Source: Candidatus Allofournierella excrementigallinarum (GTDB taxonomy: Bacteria > Bacillota > Clostridia > Oscillospirales > Ruminococcaceae). From it: a stretch of 38,351 nt of DNA. Below the pieces are notes generated by a model, which was not told the origin of the DNA, did not search any database, and saw only the letters and a list, made by a program, of their open reading frames with translations. The position numbers and the translations under genes were made by a program. The DNA is taken from assembly GCA_019119025.1 (NCBI GenBank), contig DWXV01000005.1, forward strand, positions 1 to 38,351, written 5' to 3'. How positions within the stretch are numbered: position 1 is the first letter of the stretch; every line of letters begins with the position of its first letter. This document shows, one piece after another, positions 7,737-15,365 of the stretch.

Positions 7737-7764
7737 TTGACAAAGCATAAATATGCGGTATACT
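7737..7764 (+). promoter_or_regulatory. Promoter of the amino acid ABC importer operon, with a dyad in its spacer
   Basis: A consensus TTGACA (7737-7742) and TATACT (7759-7764) are separated by 16 bp. The spacer holds the inverted repeat GCATA-AA-TATGC (7745-7756), well placed for a repressor. The leader from about 7771 to 7844 contains two small hairpins, including CCCCC/GGGGG at 7809-7823. Confidence 0.85.
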
Positions 7765-7844
7765 GATTCCAAGGTTTCCCCACCACAGGACGGGGAGCCA
7801 AAAAAACACCCCCGCAGCGGGGGCGCAAAGAGGAGTGTATCCAT

Positions 7845-8696
7845 ATGAAAAAAATGATCTCCGCGGTTCTGGCCGGCGTTCTGGCCCTGAGCCTCGCCGC
7901 CTGCGGCTCCACCCCCCCCGCCAGCGAGCCCGCTTCCGGCAGCGCCGCCACCTCCGCTTCCACCCCGGCTTCCGCCAGCGCGGCCGCCGAGTCGAAGCAG
8001 TACATCTTCAGCGTGGACGATCTGACCGGCAAGAACATCGGCGTGCAGCTGGGCACCACCGGCGACATCTACGCCCAGGACGTGGAGGGCGCCACCGTCG
8101 AGCAGTACAACAAGTTCAACGACGCGGTGCTGGCTCTCAAGCAGGGCAAGGTGGACGCGGTCATCATCGACAATGAGCCCGGCAAGGTGTTCGTGGAGCA
8201 GAACGACGACATCACCATGCTGGATGAGGACTTCGCCGTGGAAGACTACGCCATTGCGCTGAACAAGGGCAGCGAGCTGACCGCCCAGTTCAACGAGGCC
8301 ATTGCCGCCATCCAGGAGAACGGCACCCTGGACGCCATCCTGGACAAGTACATCAACGGCGTGGAGGGCGCCGAGGGCTATGTGACCCCCGAGGGCACCG
8401 AGTATCCCAACGGCACCCTGACCATGGCCACCAACGCCTACTTCCCCCCCTATGAGTACTACGAGGGCGATGAGATCGTGGGCATCGACGCAGAGTTCGC
8501 CAAGGCCATCTGCGACTACCTGGGCTATGAACTGGTGATCGAGGACATGGAGTTCGCCTCCATCATCCCCGCCATCAACAGCGGCAAGGCCGACTTCGGC
8601 GCCGCGGGCATGACCGTCACCGAGGAGCGCCTGGTGAACGTGGACTTCACCAACAGCTACTGCACCGGCATCCAGTCCGTTCTGGTGCTGAAATAA
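7845..8696 (+). CDS. Amino acid ABC transporter substrate-binding lipoprotein with permuted SBP_bac_3 fold
   Basis: The 283-residue protein has a signal peptide with lipobox Leu-Ala-Ala-Cys (Cys20) and an Ala/Ser/Pro linker to about 50. It should sit on the outer membrane face and deliver a polar amino acid to the permease encoded next. The order of the fold is unusual. Residues 59-170 match what is normally the second half of family 3 binding proteins (Asp-Leu-Thr-Gly-Lys-Asn-Ile-Gly-Val-Gln-Leu-Gly-Thr-Thr-Gly, then Gly-Lys-Val-Asp-Ala-Val-Ile-Ile-Asp). Residues 190-283 match what is normally the first half (Ala-Thr-Asn-Ala-Tyr-Phe-Pro-Pro-Tyr-Glu-Tyr, Gly-Met-Thr-Val-Thr-Glu-Glu-Arg). This suggests circular permutation at the hinge. 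There is a single ORF with an intact signal, so it is not a chimera of broken pieces. AGGAG at 7831-7835 sets the start. The substrate is unknown. Confidence 0.9.
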   Translation: MKKMISAVLAGVLALSLAACGSTPPASEPASGSAATSASTPASASAAAESKQYIFSVDDLTGKNIGVQLGTTGDIYAQDVEGATVEQYNKFNDAVLALKQGKVDAVIIDNEPGKVFVEQNDDITMLDEDFAVEDYAIALNKGSELTAQFNEAIAAIQENGTLDAILDKYINGVEGAEGYVTPEGTEYPNGTLTMATNAYFPPYEYYEGDEIVGIDAEFAKAICDYLGYELVIEDMEFASIIPAINSGKADFGAAGMTVTEERLVNVDFTNSYCTGIQSVLVLK

Positions 8697-8723
8697 GGGC
8701 TGGCGGCCAGAGGGTTTTTGGTG

Positions 8724-8747
8724 TATAATGGAACGCACAAGTGTGCG
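8724..8747 (+). promoter_or_regulatory. Possible internal promoter with a dyad at the start site
   Basis: A perfect TATAAT (8724-8729) lies in the gap between the binding-protein and permease genes, without a convincing -35. Immediately downstream, at the predicted start point, is the 6-bp inverted repeat CGCACA-AG-TGTGCG (8734-8747). Confidence 0.4.
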
Positions 8748-8750
8748 GCA

Positions 8751-8783
8751 GAACGGGGGCCGGCTTTCCCGGCCCCTGTTCTT
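8751..8783 (+). terminator. Intercistronic stem-loop between binding protein and permease
   Basis: A 13-bp stem with one mismatch (8751-8763 with 8769-8781) and a 5-nt loop precedes a short T-rich tract. In ABC importer operons such hairpins usually stabilise the binding-protein mRNA or partly stop transcription, giving excess binding protein. The role here is inferred. Confidence 0.65.
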
Positions 8784-8803
8784 ATACGGAGAGGAAGGAA
8801 GCC

Positions 8804-9538
8804 ATGGGCCTGTTGCAGTCCATCACGGCCAGCGAGTTCTGGCAGAAACACATTTATCTGAATTTCATCGCGAAGGACCGCTGGAAGTATCTCACCGACG
8901 GCCTGCAGAACACCATCATCATCACCATCGGCGCGCTGATCATCGGCATCGCCCTGGGCGCGATGGTTGCGGTGGTGCGGGTCACCCACGACAAGGCGGG
9001 CCGGCCCGGCATCGGCCTGAGGCTGCTGAACCTTGTCTGCAAGGTCTACCTCACGGTCATCCGCGGCACCCCTGTGGTGGTGCAGCTGCTCATCATGTGG
9101 TTCGTGGTGTTCGCCGCGGCGAAACCGGACCAGAAGCTGATGGTGGCCATCATCGCCTTCGGCATCAACTCCGGCGCCTACGTGGCGGAAATTTTCCGCA
9201 GCGGCATCATGAGCGTCGACCCGGGGCAGATGGAGGCCGGGCGCAGCCTGGGCCTTTCCTACGGCCAGGTGATGCTGCGCGTCATCATGCCCCAGGCGGT
9301 GAAGAACATCCTGCCCACCCTCATCAACGAGTTCATCGCCCTGCTCAAGGAGACCGCCGTGGCGGGCTACATCGCCCTGGGCGATCTCACCCGCGGCGGC
9401 GACCAGATCCGAAGCCAGACCTGGGACGCCTTCCCCCCGCTGCTGGCGGTGGCGGCCATCTATCTGATCATGGTCATGCTGCTGGAGAAGCTGGGCAGAA
9501 CTGTGGAAAGGAGGCTGGCGCAGAGTGATCGAGGTTAA
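8804..9538 (+). CDS. Amino acid ABC transporter permease (HisM/GlnP type)
   Basis: This 244-residue integral membrane subunit forms the channel of a polar amino acid importer. It has the usual layout of about five transmembrane helices. The EAA loop that docks the ATPase is visible as [11 protein letters not shown], followed by Ile-Met-Pro-Gln-Ala-Val-Lys-Asn, typical of family 3 transporters. A segment Arg-Gly-Thr-Pro-Val-Val-Val-Gln is also a family signature. The ATG at 8804 is used because GAGGAAGGAA lies just upstream; an in-frame GTG at 8741 would add 21 unrelated residues. Its 3' end overlaps the ATPase gene by 14 bases, so the two are translationally coupled. Only one permease is present, so it probably works as a homodimer. 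Confidence 0.93.
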   Translation: MGLLQSITASEFWQKHIYLNFIAKDRWKYLTDGLQNTIIITIGALIIGIALGAMVAVVRVTHDKAGRPGIGLRLLNLVCKVYLTVIRGTPVVVQLLIMWFVVFAAAKPDQKLMVAIIAFGINSGAYVAEIFRSGIMSVDPGQMEAGRSLGLSYGQVMLRVIMPQAVKNILPTLINEFIALLKETAVAGYIALGDLTRGGDQIRSQTWDAFPPLLAVAAIYLIMVMLLEKLGRTVERRLAQSDRG

Positions 9539-10247
9539 AGGCCTTCAGAAAAAATTTGGCAAGGTCACCGTGCTGGACGGGCTGGACATCACCATCCACA
9601 GGGGCGACAAGATGGTGCTGGTGGGGCCCTCCGGCTGCGGCAAATCCACCTTCCTGCGCTGCCTCAACCAGCTGGAAGTGCCCGACGGGGGCGAGGTCTG
9701 GTTCGACGGCCAGCTGGTGAACGGCCGGAGGACCGACATCAACGCCCTGCGCCGGCGCATGGGCATGGTGTTCCAGCATTTCAACCTGTTCCCCCACCTG
9801 ACGGTGAAGCAGAACATCACCCTGGCCCCGGTGCTGCAGAAGCTCAAGACCCAGGCCGAGGCCGACGAACGGGCCGTGCAGCTGCTGGAGCGCATCGGCC
9901 TGGCGGACAAGGCGGACGCCTACCCCAGCACCCTTTCCGGCGGCCAGAAGCAGCGCATCGCCATCGTGCGGGCGCTGGCCATGGACCCGGAAGTGCTGCT
10001 CTTCGACGAGCCCACCAGCGCCCTTGACCCCGAGATGGTGGGCGAGGTGCTGCAGCTGATGAAGGAGCTGGCGGCCAGCGGCATGACCATGGTGGTGGTC
10101 ACCCACGAGATGGGCTTTGCCCGCGAGGTGGCCAACCGGGTGGTGTTCATCAACGAGGGCAAGGTGCAGGAGGACGAACCCCCCGAAGAGTTCTTCTCGA
10201 ACCCCAAGAACCCCCGCCTCAAGGACTTCCTTTCCAAAGTGCTTTAA
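9525..10247 (+). CDS. Amino acid ABC transporter ATP-binding protein (GlnQ/HisP type)
   Basis: This 240-residue ATPase powers the importer. Walker A Gly-Pro-Ser-Gly-Cys-Gly-Lys-Ser-Thr is at 34-42, the Q-loop Gln is at 84, the signature Leu-Ser-Gly-Gly-Gln is at 137-141, Walker B Leu-Leu-Phe-Asp-Glu is at 158-162, and the switch His is in Val-Val-Thr-His-Glu-Met-Gly-Phe-Ala. This last motif is diagnostic for polar amino acid importers. Translation starts at GTG 9525, with AAAGGAGG 10 bases upstream, inside the end of the permease gene. It is the last gene of the operon, and a strong terminator follows. Confidence 0.95.
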   Translation: MIEVKGLQKKFGKVTVLDGLDITIHRGDKMVLVGPSGCGKSTFLRCLNQLEVPDGGEVWFDGQLVNGRRTDINALRRRMGMVFQHFNLFPHLTVKQNITLAPVLQKLKTQAEADERAVQLLERIGLADKADAYPSTLSGGQKQRIAIVRALAMDPEVLLFDEPTSALDPEMVGEVLQLMKELAASGMTMVVVTHEMGFAREVANRVVFINEGKVQEDEPPEEFFSNPKNPRLKDFLSKVL

Positions 10248-10267
10248 GGTTTTATCACGCAGACCCC

Positions 10268-10301
10268 GGCGCGGGGCGGCGTTCTGCCGCCCCGCGCCTT
10301 T
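10268..10301 (+). terminator. Terminator of the amino acid ABC importer operon
   Basis: A perfect 13-bp GC stem (10268-10280 with 10286-10298) with loop GTTCT is followed by TTT. It begins 20 bases after the ATPase stop. Confidence 0.85.
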
Positions 10302-10305
10302 GTGC

Positions 10306-10330
10306 AATTTGGGCAAAGAAATTTGGCAAA
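10306..10330. promoter_or_regulatory. Tandem TTTGG-CAAA repeats upstream of the ROK-like gene
   Basis: AATTTGGGCAAA (10306-10317) and AATTTGGCAAA (10320-10330) are two near-identical copies, each itself a small dyad (TTTG/CAAA). They lie about 60 bp upstream of the promoter region and could bind a regulator. I match them to no known operator. Confidence 0.35.
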
Positions 10331-10388
10331 TCTGCACACACTGCGCCGGGCCAAAGCAGAAAGTGCAAACACGGCGGCTGACCCACAC

Positions 10389-10418
10389 AAGACAAAGGCG
10401 CAAAGCGCGTGCTACAAT
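10389..10418 (+). promoter_or_regulatory. Promoter of the ROK-like kinase gene
   Basis: An extended -10 TGC-TACAAT (box at 10413-10418) has a weak -35 AAGACA at 10389-10394 with an 18-bp spacer. It lies 61 bases before the start codon. Confidence 0.55.
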
Positions 10419-10478
10419 GAAGCCAAAGAACACCGCCCCGGCCAAAGGGGCCCAAACGCTGAAAGGAAGGACGCGCAA

Positions 10479-11882
10479 ATGAAGTTTCTGAACGTTGAGA
10501 TCCCGGTGAAGAACCTGCCCGAGCTGGATCAGGGCTTTGTTCCCCTGGGTCTGTTTTTCAAGCATCACCAGATGGCTGCCCAAAAGCCCCTGTGCATCGC
10601 GGTGGAGCGCTCCGGCGGGCAGATCGGCACCTGGGAGTGCAAGGTCTGCGGCACCCCCGAGATGGCCGAGGCCGACGCTTACTATGTGGATCGCATGGTC
10701 AAGTTCCTCTTGTGGAGCTGGGGCGGCTTCAAGGTGTACATCTGCGGCGACGACGCCCTGGCCCGCCAGATCCAGAAGGCCTACACCGCCACCGGCGCCC
10801 GCGCCTTCGACAAGGACTTTATGGAGAACGTCTACGAGCGGGAGTTCCAGGTGATCAGCCTGCCCTATGAAAGCCGCCCCACCGCCTTCCAGAAATCGGA
10901 GAGCGTGGGCCGCCACACGAACGGCGCCCGCATCGGCTTTGACGCCGGCGGCTCCGACCGCAAGGTGAGCGCCGTCATCGACGGCGAGACCATCTACAGC
11001 GAAGAGGTGGTCTGGTATCCCAAGGTCAACCCCAACCCCGACTATCACTATCTGGGCATCCTGGCCGCCTGCGCCACCGCCGCCGCCAAGATCATGGAAA
11101 AAGGCCGCAAGGTGGACGGCATCGGCGTTTCCTCCGCCGGCGTCTACATCGACAACAAGTGCATGGTGGCCAGCCTGTTCCTCAAGGTGAACAAGTCCGA
11201 CTTCGAAAAGAAGGTCAAGAACATCTACACCCGCGTGGCCGAGGACCTCTCCCGCATGCTGGGCTACGAGATCCCCGTGGTGGTGGCCAACGACGGCGAC
11301 GTGTCTGCGCTGGCGGGCGCCATGGGCCTGGGCGAAAACGGCATCATGGGCATCGCCATGGGCACCAGCGAGGCCGTGGGCTATGTGGACGGCGAGGGCA
11401 ACATCTGCGGCTGGCTGAACGAGCTGGCCTTCGCCCCCGTGGACGGCCAGCCCGGCGCCATGGAGGACGAGTGGAGCGGCGACATCGGCTGCGGCGTGAA
11501 GTACTTCAGCCAGGACGGCGTGAACAAGCTGGCCCCCCGCGCCGGCATCGAGCTGGACGAGACCGAACCCCCCGCAAAGCGCCTGAAGGCGGTGCAGGAG
11601 CTGATGGCCGCGGACGACGGCCGCGCCGCCGCGGTCTACCGCAGCATCGGCGTGTATCTGGGCCACACCATGGGCCTCTACGCCCAGTTCTACGACATCC
11701 ATCACGTGCAGATGATGGGCCGCGTGATGAGCGGCAAGGGCGGCGACATCATCCTGGCCGAGGCGGCCCGTGTGATGGACGAGGAGTACCCCGACGTGGC
11801 CTTCCGCCCCGAAGCCCCCGACGAGATGACCCGCCGCGTGGGCCAGAGCGCCGCCGCCGCCAGCCTGCCGGAAGTGAAATAA
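10479..11882 (+). CDS. ROK-family-like sugar kinase / ASKHA protein with an N-terminal extension
   Basis: The 467-residue protein has an actin-like ATPase fold of the ROK type. The phosphate-1 loop is Asp-Ala-Gly-Gly-Ser-Asp-Arg-Lys (155-162), a Gly-Val-Ser-Ser-Ala-Gly segment is at about 216-221, the catalytic region Asn-Asp-Gly-Asp is at 271-274, and the phosphate-2 loop Ile-Ala-Met-Gly-Thr-Ser is near 292-297. ROK proteins phosphorylate glucose or N-acetyl hexosamines, or act as sugar-sensing regulators. The first 150 residues are an extra region with no DNA-binding helix-turn-helix that I can see. The usual ROK zinc motif (Cys-X-Cys-Gly-X2-Gly-Cys) is absent, so the substrate is uncertain. 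The ATG at 10479 follows GAAAGGAAGG. The gene has its own promoter and terminator. Confidence 0.75.
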   Translation: MKFLNVEIPVKNLPELDQGFVPLGLFFKHHQMAAQKPLCIAVERSGGQIGTWECKVCGTPEMAEADAYYVDRMVKFLLWSWGGFKVYICGDDALARQIQKAYTATGARAFDKDFMENVYEREFQVISLPYESRPTAFQKSESVGRHTNGARIGFDAGGSDRKVSAVIDGETIYSEEVVWYPKVNPNPDYHYLGILAACATAAAKIMEKGRKVDGIGVSSAGVYIDNKCMVASLFLKVNKSDFEKKVKNIYTRVAEDLSRMLGYEIPVVVANDGDVSALAGAMGLGENGIMGIAMGTSEAVGYVDGEGNICGWLNELAFAPVDGQPGAMEDEWSGDIGCGVKYFSQDGVNKLAPRAGIELDETEPPAKRLKAVQELMAADDGRAAAVYRSIGVYLGHTMGLYAQFYDIHHVQMMGRVMSGKGGDIILAEAARVMDEEYPDVAFRPEAPDEMTRRVGQSAAAASLPEVK

Positions 11883-11896
11883 GCCCCTGTTTTGCA

Positions 11897-11934
11897 CAGA
11901 AAAGCCCCGGGCCCTGCGGCCCGGGGCTTTTCTG
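11897..11934. terminator. Bidirectional terminator between the ROK-like gene and the dehydrogenase gene
   Basis: A perfect 17-bp inverted repeat (11897-11913 with 11918-11934) with a CTGC loop has TTTT in the 3' arm on both strands. It serves two convergent genes. Confidence 0.9.
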
Positions 11935-11967
11935 CCTCCGAGAAAATACAAATTGTAAATATAATTA

Positions 11968-12846
11968 TTACTTATTCTTTCTGTAAAAATCAATGAGCGC
12001 CTGGGTGCCCTCGTTTTCACCGCCGGCGGCGGCGAACTCCTCATACACCTTGAGCACGCTCTCCACCATGGGCAGGCTCTCGCCCCGGGCGGAAGCCTCT
12101 TCGCAGATGATCTTCATGTCCTTGATGAAGTGCTTCACAAAAAAGCCGGGGGCGAAGTCGCCCGCCAAAGCGCGGGGGGCCATGTTGGCGATCTGCCAGC
12201 TGCCCGCCGCGCCGCCGCCGATGGCCGCCAGCATCTTCTCAGGGTCCAGGCCGGCCTTCTCGGCGTAGTGGATGGCCTCGGTGTAGGCGGCGGTGGCGCC
12301 CGCCACGGCGATCTGGTTGGCGGCCTTGGTGTGCTGGCCGAAACCCGCGGGGCCCATCAGCAGCACGCTCTTGCCCATGGCGCTGAAGAACGGCAGGGCC
12401 TTCTCAAAGGCGTCCTCGTCGCCGCCCACCATGATGGACAGGGTGGCCTCCCGCGCGCCCTTGTCGCCGCCGGAGACCGGCGCGTCCAGCACGGCGATGC
12501 CCTTCTCTTTGCCCAGGGCATAGAGCTTTTGGGCCAGGGTGGGGCTGGAGGTGGTCATGTCCACCGCCACGGCGCCGGGGCGGGCGGAGTCGAGGATGCC
12601 GCCCTTGCTGCAGAATACCTCTTCCACGTCGGCGGGGTAACCCACCATCACGAACACGAAGTCCGCGTCCGCCACCGCCTCGGCGATGGTGCGGCAGGGG
12701 ATGAAGCCGAACTCGGGCGCCTTGGCGGCCACCTTCTCGTAGTGGCGGCCGTAGGCCTTCACTTCCCAGCCGGCCTTCACCAGATGCCCGGCCTGGGACG
12801 CGCCCATCACGCCGGCGCCGATCCATGCGACTTTCTGCTTTTCCAT
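11968..12846 (-). CDS. NAD(P)-dependent 3-hydroxyacid dehydrogenase (GarR / 3-hydroxyisobutyrate dehydrogenase family)
   Basis: The 292-residue enzyme belongs to the beta-hydroxyacid dehydrogenases. The dinucleotide-binding Gly-Ala-Gly-Val-Met-Gly is at 10-15, the substrate loop Asp-Ala-Pro-Val-Ser-Gly-Gly is at 121-127, and the catalytic lysine is in Gly-Gln-His-Thr-Lys-Ala-Ala-Asn-Gln (Lys174). Members reduce tartronate semialdehyde or oxidise 3-hydroxyisobutyrate and similar acids; sequence alone does not fix the substrate. A GTG three codons upstream is in frame, but the ATG at 12846 has GGAG at the right distance (8 bases) and was preferred. It is the second gene behind the MATE exporter (52-bp gap), so an efflux or acid-detoxification link is possible but unproven. 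Confidence 0.88.
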   Translation of the reverse strand: MEKQKVAWIGAGVMGASQAGHLVKAGWEVKAYGRHYEKVAAKAPEFGFIPCRTIAEAVADADFVFVMVGYPADVEEVFCSKGGILDSARPGAVAVDMTTSSPTLAQKLYALGKEKGIAVLDAPVSGGDKGAREATLSIMVGGDEDAFEKALPFFSAMGKSVLLMGPAGFGQHTKAANQIAVAGATAAYTEAIHYAEKAGLDPEKMLAAIGGGAAGSWQIANMAPRALAGDFAPGFFVKHFIKDMKIICEEASARGESLPMVESVLKVYEEFAAAGGENEGTQALIDFYRKNK

Positions 12847-12898
12847 CTTCAACACTCCTTATCTCATCCGGGGATGCCGGAATTTTATGGGCAAGATC

Positions 12899-14287
12899 TT
12901 ACGCCTGCCGCACCGCGTCGGCGCGGGTGACCACACGCACCCAGCGCCCGCTGCAAAGGCGGATGAAACCCAAGATGCTCTTGACGATGTTGTCGCACCG
13001 CAAACAGAAGAACACCACCGGCGCGGACCAGTGGAACACAAAGCCGCCCAAAAGGCCCAGGGGGATGGCCAGCATCCAGAGCAGGCCGCTGTCCAGAATG
13101 AGGTTGGTGCGCACGTCGCCGCCGCCCCGCAGCACCCCCACCACCATCACGGTGCCCACCGCCTGGAAGGGCTGGATGGCCGCCAGAATGGTCATCAGGA
13201 TGAGGGCAGTGTCGTGGGCCTGCCGGCTCACGTTGTAAAGGCTCATGACGGGGCGCTGCCCCGCCAGCAGCAGCGCCGAGGCGGCAAGGCTGAGCACAAC
13301 GCTCACCGCCACCGTGCTGTTGGCGGCCCGGCGGGCGTCCGCCAGGCGCCCTTCGCCGATGGTCTTTCCCACCACCACGGCGGTGGCGTTGGCCATGCCG
13401 AAGATGAACACGCTCACCAGGTTGTTCACCACGTTCACGATGCTCACCGCGCTGGTGAAGCTGGGGCCCATATGGCCGATGGTCAGGTTGGTCACCGCCG
13501 TGCCCAGCGCCCACAGCAGCTCGTTGCTCACCACCGGCACGCTGTTGCGCACATAGTCGCCGAACAGCCCGCTGCGAAAGCGCAGCAGCCATCTTGGGGT
13601 GAAGCGAACCGTGCGCTCGACGAAGCACATGTACGCCAGCACAGCCCCGCACTCGAACAGGCGGGCCATGATGGTGCCCAGGGCCGCGCCCCGCACCCCC
13701 AGCTCCGGCGCGCCCAGCTTGCCGAAGATGAAGCAGTAGTTAAAGAACACGTTCACGAAAAAGCTGCTGGAATAGACGGCGATGCTCACCTTCACCTGCT
13801 CCACCGCCCGCAGGCACATGATGTAGCAGTTGGAGAAGCTGTAGAAAATGAAACTCAACGACAGCCATTCCAGGTAGGCGGCCCCCTCCCGGATCACGCC
13901 GGCGTCGGCGGCGAAGATGTGCATGATCTGCACCGGGAACAGCCGCCCCAGCACGGTGAACAGCGCCGCCGCGCCCAGGGCAAAGCGCAGGCTGAGGGCG
14001 AAGACCTGCCGGATGCGCGGCATGTCCCGCCTGCCCCAGTACTGGGCGATGAGCACCGCCGCGCCGCTGGCAAGGCCGAAACCGGTGACGTTGAGAAGGA
14101 TGAACAGCTGGCCGCCCAGGTTGGCGGCGGCGATGGCCGTGTCGCCCAGCTGGCCCAGCATGATGATGTCCATCATATTTACGCCCAGGCTGATGACGTT
14201 CTGGATGGCGATGGGCAGGGTGATGGCCAGCACCCGCCGGTAAAAACCCCAGTCGGTGAAAAACCGGGCTTGCAGTGTTTGCAGCAT
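12899..14287 (-). CDS. MATE family efflux transporter
   Basis: This 462-residue polytopic protein is predicted to have 12 transmembrane helices in two six-helix halves. It shows MATE signatures such as Asn-Val-Ile-Ser-Leu-Gly-Val-Asn-Met-Met-Asp in helix 1-2 and Phe-Gly-Leu-Ala-Ser-Gly-Ala-Ala-Val-Leu-Ile-Ala-Gln-Tyr-Trp-Gly. MATE exporters use a Na+ or H+ gradient to expel cationic drugs and metabolites. The ATG at 14287 has GAGGGG upstream. It leads a two-gene unit with the hydroxyacid dehydrogenase. It is transcribed divergently from the AraC-type regulator at 14463, which may control it. The substrate is unknown. Confidence 0.92.
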   Translation of the reverse strand: MLQTLQARFFTDWGFYRRVLAITLPIAIQNVISLGVNMMDIIMLGQLGDTAIAAANLGGQLFILLNVTGFGLASGAAVLIAQYWGRRDMPRIRQVFALSLRFALGAAALFTVLGRLFPVQIMHIFAADAGVIREGAAYLEWLSLSFIFYSFSNCYIMCLRAVEQVKVSIAVYSSSFFVNVFFNYCFIFGKLGAPELGVRGAALGTIMARLFECGAVLAYMCFVERTVRFTPRWLLRFRSGLFGDYVRNSVPVVSNELLWALGTAVTNLTIGHMGPSFTSAVSIVNVVNNLVSVFIFGMANATAVVVGKTIGEGRLADARRAANSTVAVSVVLSLAASALLLAGQRPVMSLYNVSRQAHDTALILMTILAAIQPFQAVGTVMVVGVLRGGGDVRTNLILDSGLLWMLAIPLGLLGGFVFHWSAPVVFFCLRCDNIVKSILGFIRLCSGRWVRVVTRADAVRQA

Positions 14288-14319
14288 AAAAACCCCTCAC
14301 AGATCTGTTGCTGGTTTCC

Positions 14320-14325
14320 AGTATA
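14320..14325 (-). promoter_or_regulatory. -10 box of the MATE-dehydrogenase unit
   Basis: TATACT on the minus strand lies 33 bases upstream of the MATE start. The -35 region is weak (CTGTTC at an 18-bp spacing), which fits an activated promoter. Confidence 0.45.
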
Positions 14326-14383
14326 ACACGGCGGGGCCGCCTTGAACAGCCCCCGGCGCAAGGTGTATTTTTTGTAAAAAAGT

Positions 14384-14412
14384 TTGCACAATCAGCCGGA
14401 ATGCGGTATACT
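14384..14412 (+). promoter_or_regulatory. Promoter of the AraC-glycosyltransferase unit
   Basis: TTGCAC (14384-14389) and TATACT (14407-14412) have a 17-bp spacer, 50 bases before the AraC start and back to back with the MATE promoter. Confidence 0.8.
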
Positions 14413-14462
14413 AATGGAAGAATATGCAATTTCCGCCCCCGCAGGGAAAAAGGAGGCAGGGC

Positions 14463-15365
14463 ATGGGATACACGCCGCTGGAACTGGAGCGCCCGCTGGC
14501 CATCGACCGCATCTATTCGGTGCATTACTTTGAGTATGGGCCGGATTACGCCTTTGTGGGTGAAAGCCATGATTTCTGGGAGCTGGTCTACGCCGACAAG
14601 GGCGAGGTGTATGTCACCGCCGGCGACGAGGAGAAGCTGCTGAAAAAGGGGCAGATGATCTTCCATCAGCCGGGCGAATTCCACAACGTGCGGGCCACCG
14701 GCGACGGCGCGCCCAACATCGTCATCATCTCCTTTGAGTGCGGCGGCCCCGCCATGGACTTTTTCCGCCGCCGGGTGGTGAACGTGAGCGACAACGAGCG
14801 GGTGCTGCTGGCCCGCATTGTGGAGATGGCCGGCGCGGCCTTCTCCACCCCGCTGGACGACCCCCTCACCCCTCACCTTGTCCGGCGGGAGGGCGCGCCC
14901 TTCGGCTGCGAGCAGATCATCGGCGTGTCGCTGGAGTACATGCTGCTGTGCCTTGTGCGCCGGGGGGACGAGACCCCCCAAAGCCGCCCCACCAGCCTCA
15001 TCCGCGAGCGCAGCCAGAACGAGTTTCTGGCCCGGGTGCAGCAGTATCTGGAAGCCAACATCCAGCGCCGCCTGACCTTAAGCGACATCTGCCGCGACAA
15101 CCTGGTGGGCCGCAGCTATCTGCAGAAGGTCTTCCGGGAAAAGACAGGCGGCGGCGCCATGGAGTACTTTGGCAACCTGAAGATCCAGAAGGCCAAGGAG
15201 ATGATCCGCCAGGGCAGCCACAACTTCACCGAGATCGCCGCCCTTTTGGGCTACAATTCCATCCACTATTTCTCCCGCCACTTCAAAAAAGTCACCGGCA
15301 TGACCCCCTCGGAGTACGCCAGCAGCGTAAAGGTGCTGGCCCGCCGGGGCAGAGGTGAGGAATGA
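14463..15365 (+). CDS. AraC family transcriptional regulator
   Basis: The 300-residue protein has an N-terminal cupin-like sensor domain (about 15-100, with His36 and His68 in ligand-pocket positions) and a C-terminal pair of helix-turn-helix motifs (about 200-292). The second ends with Ser-Ile-His-Tyr-Phe-Ser-Arg-His-Phe-Lys-Lys-Val-Thr-Gly-Met-Thr-Pro-Ser-Glu-Tyr, the classical AraC signature. Such proteins usually respond to a sugar or other small molecule and activate nearby genes. The ATG at 14463 has AAGGAGG at the right distance; the frame could extend 13 codons upstream but without a ribosome site. Its TGA overlaps the ATG of the next gene (ATGA), an unusual tight coupling for a regulator. 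Targets may be the divergent MATE unit. Confidence 0.92.
   Translation: MGYTPLELERPLAIDRIYSVHYFEYGPDYAFVGESHDFWELVYADKGEVYVTAGDEEKLLKKGQMIFHQPGEFHNVRATGDGAPNIVIISFECGGPAMDFFRRRVVNVSDNERVLLARIVEMAGAAFSTPLDDPLTPHLVRREGAPFGCEQIIGVSLEYMLLCLVRRGDETPQSRPTSLIRERSQNEFLARVQQYLEANIQRRLTLSDICRDNLVGRSYLQKVFREKTGGGAMEYFGNLKIQKAKEMIRQGSHNFTEIAALLGYNSIHYFSRHFKKVTGMTPSEYASSVKVLARRGRGEE

Noticed and set aside
10306..10330. Catabolite control (cre) site upstream of the ROK-like gene
   Set aside because: The TTTGG-CAAA repeats do not fit the TGWAANCGNTNWCA consensus.
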